DNA of 27,108 bases from CAYLZN01 sp964387935 (lineage in GTDB: Bacteria; Acidobacteriota; Vicinamibacteria; Vicinamibacterales; JAFNAJ01). The stretch's first letter is position 1, and each line of letters opens with the position of its first letter. Below are positions 8,953-16,027 of this stretch, in pieces. The translations under genes and the position numbers were made by a program. The stretch is from NCBI GenBank assembly GCA_964387935.1, contig CAYLZN010000038.1, positions 1-27,108 on the forward strand. The letters are read 5' to 3'. The notes below the pieces were generated by a model, which ran no database searches, was not told where the DNA came from, and was given only the letters and a program-made list of their open reading frames with translations.

Positions 8953-9770
8953 GCACGACCGCCCTGCAGCACGATCGCATCGTCTTCAAGAAGACCAACG
9001 CCCACAAGGGCCGCCTGCTGTCGGTGACCCCGCAGAACAGCGCCATGAAGCACCTGAGCTACGGCCGCATCGTCCTCGACGTCGGGACACCGCGCGTCTC
9101 GTTCGAGGCCGGCGGCGACGAGGTCGGGCTCGTGTGCCTCGGCGGCCAGGCCACGGTGACCGTCGGTGGGACCTCCTACGACCTTGGACGCCACGACGCG
9201 ATCTACATTCCGCGCGCCAGCGACGTCGAGGTCGCGACGACGACGGCGGTCGATCTGGCGGAGTGCCGGGCGCCGGTCGAGGGCCACTATCCGGTGCAGC
9301 ACGTGAAGTTCGCGGACGTTGCCGAGAACCCGGGCCTGCGATTCCGCACCGGCGGGCCGTCCACGAGCCGCACGATCGCGATCCTGCTCGGCAAGAACAT
9401 CGAGGCCGGGCGCATCGTCGCCGGTGTGACGACGTCGGAGGCCGGGCACTGGACGAGCTGGCCGCCGCACGAACACGCCCACATGCTCGAGGAGATGTAC
9501 GTCTACTACGACATGCCGCCGCAGGCGTTCGGTGTGCAGTTCGTCTACACGAATCCGGAGCAGCCGGAGCTCGTGGAGGTCGTGCGCGACGGCGATGCCG
9601 TCCTGATGCCGGCCGGCTACCACCCGAACGTGTCCATTCCAGGACATCCCATCACCTTTCTGTGGATGATGGCCGCACATCGCGAGCGCGACGATCGGCA
9701 GTTCGGCGTCGTCAACGTACAGCCCGGGTTCGACCAGGCGCCATCCGGCCTCGAGGCCGGCAGGAAGTAG
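8949..9770 (+). CDS. KduI/IolB-family isomerase (4-deoxy-5-keto-uronate isomerase candidate)
   Basis: A 273-residue double cupin. The metal site is visible as PPH174-E-H176-AHMLE181-E182 with H225 in MPAGYHP. Length and the motifs GHWTSWPPHEH, VRDGDAVLMPAGYHP and FLWMMA look closer to IolB (5-deoxy-glucuronate isomerase) than to E. coli KduI, although both belong to one superfamily with the same metal ligands. No other inositol genes are present, and the next gene is KduD. The likely reaction is therefore the KduI step, 5-keto-4-deoxyuronate to 3-deoxy-2,5-diketo-hexonate, in the cytoplasm. The ATG at 8949 overlaps the upstream TGA (ATGA), and the frame upstream of it lies inside that gene and is rejected. 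Confidence 0.8.
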   Translation: MSTTALQHDRIVFKKTNAHKGRLLSVTPQNSAMKHLSYGRIVLDVGTPRVSFEAGGDEVGLVCLGGQATVTVGGTSYDLGRHDAIYIPRASDVEVATTTAVDLAECRAPVEGHYPVQHVKFADVAENPGLRFRTGGPSTSRTIAILLGKNIEAGRIVAGVTTSEAGHWTSWPPHEHAHMLEEMYVYYDMPPQAFGVQFVYTNPEQPELVEVVRDGDAVLMPAGYHPNVSIPGHPITFLWMMAAHRERDDRQFGVVNVQPGFDQAPSGLEAGRK

Positions 9771-9772
9771 CC

Positions 9773-10540
9773 ATGGCGATCCTGGAGCAGTTCCGGCTCG
9801 ATGGCCGCATCGCGCTGGTCACCGGCGCGACGTCAGGGCTCGGGGCGGCGATTGCGGTGGCGCTCGCGGAGGCGGGCGCCGATGTCATCTGCCACGATCG
9901 TGATGCGGCCCCGGCCGAGACCATGTCGCAGATCCAGGCGCTCGGGCGCCGGGCGGCGGCGGTGCTCGGGGACCTCGCGGACGCCAGCGTGCCGGCGCGG
10001 CTGGTCGCGGATGCCGAGGCTGCGCTGGGCCCGATCAGCATTCTCGTGAACAACGCGGGCACTATTCATCGGGCGCCCGCGGCGGAGCATGCCGACGCCG
10101 AGTGGGATCGCGTCATCGCGATCAACCTCTCGAGCCCGTTCCGGCTGGCGCGTGAGGTGGGGCGGCGCCTCATCGCACGGGGCGCGCCGGGGAAGGTCGT
10201 GAACACCGCGTCGCTGCTCGCCTTCCAGGGCGGCGTCCTCGTGCCGTCGTACGCGGCGTCGAAGGGCGGGCTCGCGCAGCTCACGAAGGCGCTCGCCAAC
10301 GAGTGGGCGCCCCACCGCATCAACGTGAACGCGATCGCCCCGGGTTACATGGCGACGGCCAACACGGCGCCGCTGCAGCGCGACGAGGTGCGCAATCGAC
10401 AGATCCTCGAGCGCATCCCGGCGGGGCGGTGGGGGCAGCCCACCGATCTGGCGGGTGCCGTCGTGTTTCTCAGCTCCAGTGCCAGCGACTACGTCACCGG
10501 GCACGTGCTCGTGGTGGACGGCGGCTGGCTGGCGCGCTGA
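9773..10540 (+). CDS. kduD: KduD, 2-dehydro-3-deoxy-D-gluconate 5-dehydrogenase
   Basis: A 255-residue SDR very close to known KduD. It shows TGATSGLG at 17-24, NNAG at 93-96, catalytic S147, Y160 and K164, and the stretches FQGGVLVPSYAASKGG, NEWAPHRINVNAIAPGYMAT, RIPAGRWG and VVDGGWLAR, which are near-diagnostic of KduD. It reduces 3-deoxy-2,5-diketo-hexonate with NAD(P)H to 2-keto-3-deoxygluconate (KDG), after the KduI step. The ATG lies 2 bases past the isomerase stop, so the two are co-translated. Spacing to the aldolase gene is 14 bases. This assignment anchors the pathway reading of the whole locus. Confidence 0.93.
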   Translation: MAILEQFRLDGRIALVTGATSGLGAAIAVALAEAGADVICHDRDAAPAETMSQIQALGRRAAAVLGDLADASVPARLVADAEAALGPISILVNNAGTIHRAPAAEHADAEWDRVIAINLSSPFRLAREVGRRLIARGAPGKVVNTASLLAFQGGVLVPSYAASKGGLAQLTKALANEWAPHRINVNAIAPGYMATANTAPLQRDEVRNRQILERIPAGRWGQPTDLAGAVVFLSSSASDYVTGHVLVVDGGWLAR

Positions 10541-10554
10541 TTCGGAGACGTGTC

Positions 10555-11208
10555 ATGAGTGCTCCCTCACGTGCGGAAACAGTGCGGGCCATCGAGGCCT
10601 GCGGGGTCGTGGCCGTGATCCGTCTCCAGGACGCGTCGAAGCTGCGAGGGGTCGTGGACGCGCTGGCGGCCGGGGGTGTCCGCGCCCTCGAGGTGACCAT
10701 GACCGTGCCGGGCGCCGTGCGCCTGATCGAACAGATCGCGCCCACCCTCCCGGGCGAGTTCGTGCTCGGCGCCGGCACGGTCCTGGATGCCGAGACGGCG
10801 CGCGCCTGCATCCTCGCCGGCGCGCGCTTCGTCGTCGGGCCCGTGTTCCGACCCGAGGTGGTCGCCCTGTGTCATCGCTACGACGTTGCGGTGATGCCAG
10901 GCTGCTTCACCCCGACCGAGATTCTCGCCGCCTGGGAACAGGGGGCGGACGTCATCAAGGTGTTTCCGGCCACCGCGCTGGGCCCGGGCTACTTCAAGGA
11001 CGTGCGCGGCCCGCTGCCGCAGGTGCGGCTCATGCCGACCGGAGGTGTGAGCCTCGAGAACGCCGGCGAGTGGATCAAGGCGGGCGCGGTGGCAATCGGC
11101 GTCGGCACGGCGCTGGTCGACAGCAAGGCCGTGGCGTCCGGGGACTTCGCTGCGATCACGACGCGGGCAGAGGCCTTCGTCGGCGCGGTCGCCGCAGCGC
11201 GTCGGTAG
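10555..11208 (+). CDS. eda: KDPG/KHG aldolase
   Basis: A 217-residue class I aldolase with E46 (EVTMT), GAGTV at 72-76, the Schiff-base lysine K135 in VIKVFPA and the PTGGV phosphate-loop strand at 161-165, all in the standard positions for Eda (usual length about 210). It cleaves 2-keto-3-deoxy-6-phosphogluconate to pyruvate and glyceraldehyde 3-phosphate. The ATG at 10555 has GGAG about 8 bases upstream. It follows KduD by 14 bases. The kinase that should make its substrate (KdgK) is not in the window, so either that gene lies elsewhere or this copy acts on unphosphorylated KDG; the former is more usual. Confidence 0.93.
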   Translation: MSAPSRAETVRAIEACGVVAVIRLQDASKLRGVVDALAAGGVRALEVTMTVPGAVRLIEQIAPTLPGEFVLGAGTVLDAETARACILAGARFVVGPVFRPEVVALCHRYDVAVMPGCFTPTEILAAWEQGADVIKVFPATALGPGYFKDVRGPLPQVRLMPTGGVSLENAGEWIKAGAVAIGVGTALVDSKAVASGDFAAITTRAEAFVGAVAAARR

Positions 11209-11240
11209 CACCTCGGTTATCGGTTATCGGTTGTCGGTAG
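11202..11240. repeat. Intergenic heptamer tandem repeat, TCGGTTA type
   Basis: Four heptamers run head to tail: TCGGTTA (11213-11219), TCGGTTA (11220-11226), TCGGTTG (11227-11233) and TCGGTAG (11234-11240). A further TCGGTAG at 11202-11208 contains the aldolase stop codon. The array fills the 43-base gap between the aldolase and lyase genes and its last unit provides part of the AGGGAG ribosome-binding site for the lyase. Confidence 0.85.
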
Positions 11241-11251
11241 GGAGTCGGTCC

Positions 11252-13237
11252 ATGCGGTGTGTCCGTCGAGTTCTTTGCTCCGTCCTGCTGTGCAGCCTTG
11301 CCCTGGTCGTGCCCGGTGTGCGCGCCGATGCCCAGCCCACCCGCTCATCGGCCGCCAGCGACGAGGTGCCGCCGTTCGACGAGCTCGTGCGTTTCGAGAC
11401 GATGCTCAAGCCGGAGCTCGTGGGCGTGCACCCCAGGGTGTTTGTGACCGCCGCAGAACTGGTGACGCTCAGGGAGCGGGCGAAGACCACGCACAAGGCG
11501 GAATGGCAGCAGGTGCTGGCGTCGCTGCCCGCCCTGCAGGGGCCTCCGCCGCCGCCGCCTGGCCCGCAGGCGCGGCGTTCGCAGAACAACGCCGCGTATG
11601 CCATCTCGAGCGCCGCCCTCGCGTATGCCATCGAGCAGCAGCCGAAGTACCTGGAGGCGGCGCGCGCATGGATGCTCGCCGCCATCGACTACGAGCCGTG
11701 GGGCTACACCTACAACAAGCCCAACATCGATCTTGCGGCCGGGCACCTGCTCTATGCGATCGGGTGGGCGTACGACCTGCTCCACGCGGAGCTGACGGAG
11801 CCCGAGCGGGCGCGCATCCGTGCGTCGCTCGAGCGCCATGCCGGCCTCGTCTACGATTACTTCGCGCCCGGGCCGAAGAAGCGCTTCAACTTCACGCAGA
11901 ACCACGACTTCATCCCGACGGCGGGCCTGGCGGTTGCGGCACTCGCGCTCCTGGGGGAATCCGCGGACGCGCCGAAGTGGGCGGCGCTGGCGCGCGCGCA
12001 TCATCACCGCGCCAACCAGTTGCTGAGTCCGGACGGCTTCTACTACGAGAGCATGGAGTACTGGATCTTCTCGGTCCCCTGGCTCGTGCACTTCTACGAC
12101 GCGTGGGAGCACTCGACCGGCGAGAGCCTGTGGGAACTCGGGCCCGCGCGGAACTGGAAGTTCTTCCTCGCCCACGTACTGCTCCCGGACGGGCAGAACG
12201 TGTTCGACTTCGGCGACATCTGGGAAGGACCGCTCACGCGGGCGAAGGGCGGCGCCGAGTTCGACCGCGTGTATCCGGGTGGGACGCTGCAGAGCAACTT
12301 CAACGTGCTGTACCGCGTCGCCGCGCGGTTCCGCGATCCGGAAACGCAGGCCGTCGCCGAGCGCTACGCACGCGCCGGGCACACCAACCTCGAGGAGTAC
12401 TGGACCCTGCTCTGGCGGGACCCGTCGATCAAGGCCGCGTCGATGTCGGCGCTGCCGCTCACCCACCACTTCGAGGATTCCGGTGCCGTGTTTCACCGCA
12501 CGTCGTGGGAGGCCGACGCGACGGCCGTGGCCTTCAAGGCGGGCCCGCCCGAAGGGCATCGCGTCGCGCGCCTGATGCCCAGGGCTCCCGAGTGGCGGCT
12601 CGACAGCGGCCACGCCCATCCCGATGCGGGGAGCTTCATCATCTGGGGGGGTGGGCGGTACCTGACCGGGGACACCGGGTACGCCGGGCTCCCGCAGGCC
12701 CGCCATCACAACACGATCACGGTCGACGGGATCGGCCAGGGCGTCGAGGGCGAACACGACGTCTGGCGCAAGATCGATTACGCGCAGCTCGACGGCATCC
12801 GCATCACGTCGGTCAGGGCCGATCGCGGGCTGAGGGTCGAGGCCGACGTCGCGGCGGCGTATCCGGACAGGGCCGGACTCTCGCGCTTCCATCGGGTGTT
12901 CACGTTCGACGCGCCAGGCACGTTCACCGTGACCGACGAGATCGCCCTGTCACGCGACGGCGTGGTTCAGTGGTTCCTGCAGTCCGACCACGCGCCGCGC
13001 CAGAGTGGCCTGGACTGGGTCCTCGGCGGTCCGGGCACGACACTCCGCGTCGCGGTGAAGGAGCCCGCCGGAGCCCGCATCACGACGGGCCCGACGCTGC
13101 TCATGGCGCCGGGACAGCCCGGCTCGATCACGAAAGGGACCGAGGAACGGCGCGGGCATCACCTGCAGCTCGAGACGCCCCGGGGCGCTGCGCACCGCGT
13201 GCATGTGGTGCTGACGGTGGAACCCGCGGGACGCTGA
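11252..13237 (+). CDS. Secreted heparinase II/III-family polysaccharide lyase
   Basis: A 661-residue exported protein. The signal peptide covers about residues 1-27 (LCSVLLCSLALVVPGVRA). HPRVFVTAAELVTLRERA near 60 matches the N-terminal opening of heparinase-II-type proteins. A helical toroid follows with candidate catalytic N217-H218 (FTQNHDF) and Y264-Y265-E266 (YYESMEYW). The C-terminal heparinase II/III beta domain carries the conserved H454-A-H456-P-D (SGHAHPDAGSF), GDTGY and HHNTITVDG. The architecture recalls PL21 and also PL15/PL17. It should cut uronic-acid polysaccharides by beta-elimination and yield 4,5-unsaturated uronates for KdgF and KduI. ATG 11252 sits 8 bases after AGGGAG; an in-frame TTG 21 bases upstream is less likely. 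A proline run (PPPPPPGP) near residue 105 is unusual. Substrate is unresolved: heparinoid, hyaluronan, alginate or another polyuronide. Confidence 0.85.
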   Translation: MRCVRRVLCSVLLCSLALVVPGVRADAQPTRSSAASDEVPPFDELVRFETMLKPELVGVHPRVFVTAAELVTLRERAKTTHKAEWQQVLASLPALQGPPPPPPGPQARRSQNNAAYAISSAALAYAIEQQPKYLEAARAWMLAAIDYEPWGYTYNKPNIDLAAGHLLYAIGWAYDLLHAELTEPERARIRASLERHAGLVYDYFAPGPKKRFNFTQNHDFIPTAGLAVAALALLGESADAPKWAALARAHHHRANQLLSPDGFYYESMEYWIFSVPWLVHFYDAWEHSTGESLWELGPARNWKFFLAHVLLPDGQNVFDFGDIWEGPLTRAKGGAEFDRVYPGGTLQSNFNVLYRVAARFRDPETQAVAERYARAGHTNLEEYWTLLWRDPSIKAASMSALPLTHHFEDSGAVFHRTSWEADATAVAFKAGPPEGHRVARLMPRAPEWRLDSGHAHPDAGSFIIWGGGRYLTGDTGYAGLPQARHHNTITVDGIGQGVEGEHDVWRKIDYAQLDGIRITSVRADRGLRVEADVAAAYPDRAGLSRFHRVFTFDAPGTFTVTDEIALSRDGVVQWFLQSDHAPRQSGLDWVLGGPGTTLRVAVKEPAGARITTGPTLLMAPGQPGSITKGTEERRGHHLQLETPRGAAHRVHVVLTVEPAGR

Positions 13238-13246
13238 GCGCGTCCG

Positions 13247-13256
13247 NNNNNNNNNN
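13247..13256. other. Assembly gap of 10 N
   Basis: Ten Ns separate the end of the lyase gene from an unannotated stretch. No adapter sequence is recognisable on either side. True length is unknown, so the spacing and even the adjacency of the two flanks are uncertain. From 13257 to 13401 I see only a short AT-rich inverted repeat GAAAAG-TTATCT-CTTTTC at 13305-13322, which could form a weak hairpin after the histone-like gene. Confidence 0.95.
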
Positions 13257-13401
13257 GACCGTTCGGAAGAAGGGGCAGGCTCCCATAGACTCCGCCTCCA
13301 TCCAGAAAAGTTATCTCTTTTCAATATGTTAAGAAAGACTTGCGGCAAAAGTCACGCAATGGCATGGCCCTTGCGGGAGGAAGCGCTCAGCGCGACCGCA
13401 T

Positions 13402-14001
13402 TCAGCGCCGCCTGGTGGGCGCCTTGCGGGCTCCGGCCTTGCGAACCACCTTCCTGGCCGCTGCCTTCTTCGTCGCCGGCTTCTTCGTCGCGGGCTTCCT
13501 GGTCGCCGGCTTCCGGGTCACGACCTTCTTGGCCGCTCTCTTGCCGGCCACCTTCTTGCCGGTCGCCTTCGCCTTGGCTCCCTGCTTGCCGCGGCTCACG
13601 CCGAGGGCCTTCGCTGCGGCCTTCTCCGCGTCGGCCGCGCCCCTGGCGACGGTCTTCGTCAGCGACGTCACCTGCTTCATGCCCTTCACGGTGGTCGTGG
13701 CCGCGCTTTTTTGTGCTGAACGCACCTGCGCGCGAACCTGGCGTTCCACCTTCGCCGCCAGCTTCTTGACCTGCCGCACGCGGCTGCTGGCCGCCGACCT
13801 GGCGGCTCGCGCCTGCTTCGCCGCGGTCTCGGTCGTGCTCACGGCCGCCTCGCGCACCATGTCGACGACGGCGGATGCGGCACCGGTCACCTGCTGAGCG
13901 CCGGCTCCGACCGTGCCGCCGACGGTGTCTGCGGCACCCTGCACCTGTTCTTTGACCTGCTGCACGAGGGTGCTGACCTTGTCCAACGTCGATTCGCTCA
14001 T
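13402..14001 (-). CDS. Histone-H1-like, lysine/alanine-rich DNA-binding protein
   Basis: A 199-residue low-complexity basic protein. The first about 60 residues are a neutral to acidic, alanine-, valine- and glutamine-rich amphipathic helix (DKVSTLVQQVKEQVQGAADTV) resembling phasin or apolipophorin helices. The rest is increasingly Lys/Arg/Ala rich and ends with three pentapeptide repeats [RK]KPAT at residues 163-177, then a polybasic tail ending APTRRR. This matches bacterial H1-like nucleoid proteins (AlgP/Hc1-type tails), which bind DNA nonspecifically. A strong AAGGAGG ribosome-binding site lies upstream of ATG 14001, and a CATAAT -10-like box lies at 14028-14033, so high expression is plausible. 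It shares a short divergent promoter region with the translocase gene. Confidence 0.75.
   Translation of the reverse strand: MSESTLDKVSTLVQQVKEQVQGAADTVGGTVGAGAQQVTGAASAVVDMVREAAVSTTETAAKQARAARSAASSRVRQVKKLAAKVERQVRAQVRSAQKSAATTTVKGMKQVTSLTKTVARGAADAEKAAAKALGVSRGKQGAKAKATGKKVAGKRAAKKVVTRKPATRKPATKKPATKKAAARKVVRKAGARKAPTRRR
13471..13515 (-). repeat. 15-bp tandem coding repeats in the histone-like tail
   Basis: Three 15-base units (13471-13485, 13486-13500, 13501-13515) differ at a few bases and encode RKPAT, RKPAT and KKPAT. Such repeats commonly vary in number between strains by slippage. Confidence 0.8.
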
Positions 14002-14103
14002 AGGTCTGCCTCCTTTGGTCTCCGGTCATTATGATCCAACGCGGCGCCAGGGAGCGGGCGCTCCGGTCTCTGAAGGTATACTGCCACGCGTGAGCATTGC
14101 AGC

Positions 14104-15471
14104 ATGAATCCTCGAGCCACGGGGGCGGGCCCGGTGGACCCTGGCGAGCCGCGCCCGAAGACGCCCCTCGAGTGGATCCTGTCGCCCATCGCGGACGTCC
14201 GCCGCGAAGAGGCGCCGAGCGCCCTCCTGATGACGCTCCTGATGTTCCTGGTCCTGGCGGCGTACTACGAGCTCAAGACGGCCCGCGAGGTGTTCATCCT
14301 GAGCCAGGGCGGCGCCGAGGTGAAGAGCTACTCGTCGGCGGGCCAGGCCCTGCTCCTGCTGGCGCTCGTGCCCGCGTACGGGGCGTTTGCGTCGAAGGTC
14401 AACCGCGAGCGGCTGGTCACCTGGGTGACGCTCTTCTTCGTCGCGAACCTGGCGCTCTTCGCGCTGGCCTACCAGGGCGGTCTGCGCATCGGCGTTCCGT
14501 ACTTCCTGTGGGTCGGCATCTTCAACGTCATGGTGATCGCGCAGTTCTGGGCGCTCGCCAACGACCTCTTCACGCCCGAGCAGGGCAAGCGCATCTTCCC
14601 GCTGATCGGCGTGGGGAGCAGCCTCGGGGCGTGGGTGGGGTCGATGCGCGCGGGCACGATCGTCGATACGGCGGGGCCGCTGCGCCTGCTGCTCGGGGGC
14701 GGCGCCCTCCTCGTCATCTGCACGCTGCTTGCGCGGATCGTCAGCCGCGCCACGCAACGGGCGGAACGCCCGGAGGCCGTGGTAGCGGCTGCCAAGCCCC
14801 TCGGCAAGGAGGGCGGGTTCGAGTTGATCCGCAAGGACCGCTATCTGCTGCTCATCGCCGTCCTCACCGTGCTGCTCAACGTCGTGAACACCTCCGGTGA
14901 GTACCTGTTCGGCCGCTACGTCGTCGAGCAGGCGCACGCCATCCACGGCACGGGGCCGGAGGTGGCCGCCGCGCGGGAACGGTTCATCGGCGACACCTAC
15001 AGCCGCCTCTTCAGCACCGTGAACCTGATCGGGTTCCTGCTGCAGATGTTCGTCGTCTCGCGCGTGTTCAGGTTCCTGGGGGTCGGGCGGTCGCTGTTCA
15101 TCCACCCCGTCGTGGCGATGACCGGCTATCTGATGATGCTCCGTGCGCCGTCCATGCAGCTCATGTTCGGGCTCAAGGTGACGGACAACAGCATCGACTA
15201 CTCGCTCGGCAACACGACGAAGCAGGCGCTGTGGCTGCCCACCAGCCGCGAGGCCAAGTACAAGGCCAAGCAGGCGGTGGACTCGTTCTTCGTGAGGGCC
15301 GGGGACGTGATCCAGGCCGGCATCGTGTTCGTGGGCGAGCGCCTCGCGCTCGCCGTGCCCGCGTTCGCAGCCATCAACGTCGTGCTCGCCGGCGCCTGGC
15401 TCGCCGTCGTGGCGCTGCTCAACGTCGCGCTCCGGCGGAAGGCCAGGGACTCGCGGACGGCGGAACTGTAG
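14104..15471 (+). CDS. Npt1/Npt2-type (ATP/ADP translocase-like) membrane transporter
   Basis: A 455-residue polytopic membrane protein with about 10-12 hydrophobic segments. The first helix region reads LLMTLLMFLVLAAYYELKTA followed by REVFILSQ. The C-terminal motif YSLGNTTKQALWLP plus SREAKYKAKQAVDSFFVRAGD is characteristic of the NTP/NDP exchange transporter family, first known from Chlamydia and Rickettsia but with many homologues in free-living bacteria. Some characterised members exchange ATP for ADP or import nucleotides; the role of the free-living branch is unknown. The ATG at 14104 lies about 20 bases after a TATACT -10-like box (14077-14082). No strong ribosome-binding site is seen. 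It is divergent from the histone-like gene and followed 22 bases later by the DUF1697 gene, perhaps in one transcript. Confidence 0.8.
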   Translation: MNPRATGAGPVDPGEPRPKTPLEWILSPIADVRREEAPSALLMTLLMFLVLAAYYELKTAREVFILSQGGAEVKSYSSAGQALLLLALVPAYGAFASKVNRERLVTWVTLFFVANLALFALAYQGGLRIGVPYFLWVGIFNVMVIAQFWALANDLFTPEQGKRIFPLIGVGSSLGAWVGSMRAGTIVDTAGPLRLLLGGGALLVICTLLARIVSRATQRAERPEAVVAAAKPLGKEGGFELIRKDRYLLLIAVLTVLLNVVNTSGEYLFGRYVVEQAHAIHGTGPEVAAARERFIGDTYSRLFSTVNLIGFLLQMFVVSRVFRFLGVGRSLFIHPVVAMTGYLMMLRAPSMQLMFGLKVTDNSIDYSLGNTTKQALWLPTSREAKYKAKQAVDSFFVRAGDVIQAGIVFVGERLALAVPAFAAINVVLAGAWLAVVALLNVALRRKARDSRTAEL

Positions 15472-15493
15472 GCGTCGGGTCACGGATGGTCCT

Positions 15494-16012
15494 GTGGCAC
15501 TTGTCGTTCTGCTGAGGGGCGTCAACGTCGGCGGTCACCGGACGATGCGACCGTCGCTCCTCGCGTCGGACCTGCAGCACCTCGACACCGTCAACATCGG
15601 GGCCGCCGGGACCCTCGTGGTCCGGCGGCCGCTGAGCCAGGCGCACCTGCGCGAGGAACTCGCGCGCCGTCTTCCGTTCGACACCGACGTCATGATCTGC
15701 GAAGGCCGGGATCTCCTGGGCCTGATGGCCCGTGATTTCTTCGCTGGGCATGCGCCGGGGAGGGACGTCGTCCGGTTCGTGGGCGTGCTGCGCCGGTCCC
15801 CGCGTGCGGCTCCGGCGACGCCGATCGACATTCCGTGCGCGGGCCCGTGGGTGGTGCGGATCCTCGCGCGGGAACGACGGTTCGTGGTGGGGCTCTACCG
15901 GCGCCAGATGAAGGCGATCCGCTGTCTCGGCGAGATCGACCGGCTCTTCGGCGCGCCGGTGACCACGCGCACCTGGCATACCGTCGCGGCGATCGTCAGG
16001 ACGCTCGAGTAA
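15494..16012 (+). CDS. DUF1697 family protein
   Basis: A 172-residue cytoplasmic protein. LLRGVNVGGHRTM at residues 6-18 and VNIGAAGTLVVRRPLS near 33-48 match the start of DUF1697, whose usual opening is ALLRGINVGG and whose usual length is about 175-180. The start is GTG at 15494, because the conserved segment begins only five residues later; no better ATG is in frame. Function is unknown in the family. It lies 22 bases after the translocase and 15 bases before the methyltransferase gene, all on the plus strand. Confidence 0.8.
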   Translation: MALVVLLRGVNVGGHRTMRPSLLASDLQHLDTVNIGAAGTLVVRRPLSQAHLREELARRLPFDTDVMICEGRDLLGLMARDFFAGHAPGRDVVRFVGVLRRSPRAAPATPIDIPCAGPWVVRILARERRFVVGLYRRQMKAIRCLGEIDRLFGAPVTTRTWHTVAAIVRTLE

Positions 16013-16027
16013 CGACCCCGAGGTCCC

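Noticed and set aside
8949..9770. Inositol catabolism (IolB) as the pathway for the isomerase
   Set aside because: No iolC, iolD, iolE or iolG homologue is nearby and KduD and KDPG aldolase follow directly; the uronate role fits better.
11202..11240. CRISPR-like repeat
   Set aside because: The units are 7 bases without spacers; it is a short tandem repeat. I saw no CRISPR array, tRNA or rRNA gene in the window.
13257..13300. Possible second adapter remnant after the 13247-13256 gap (GTTCGGAAGAAGG)
   Set aside because: It resembles the adapter core only partly and does not match a standard adapter, so it is left as ordinary sequence.
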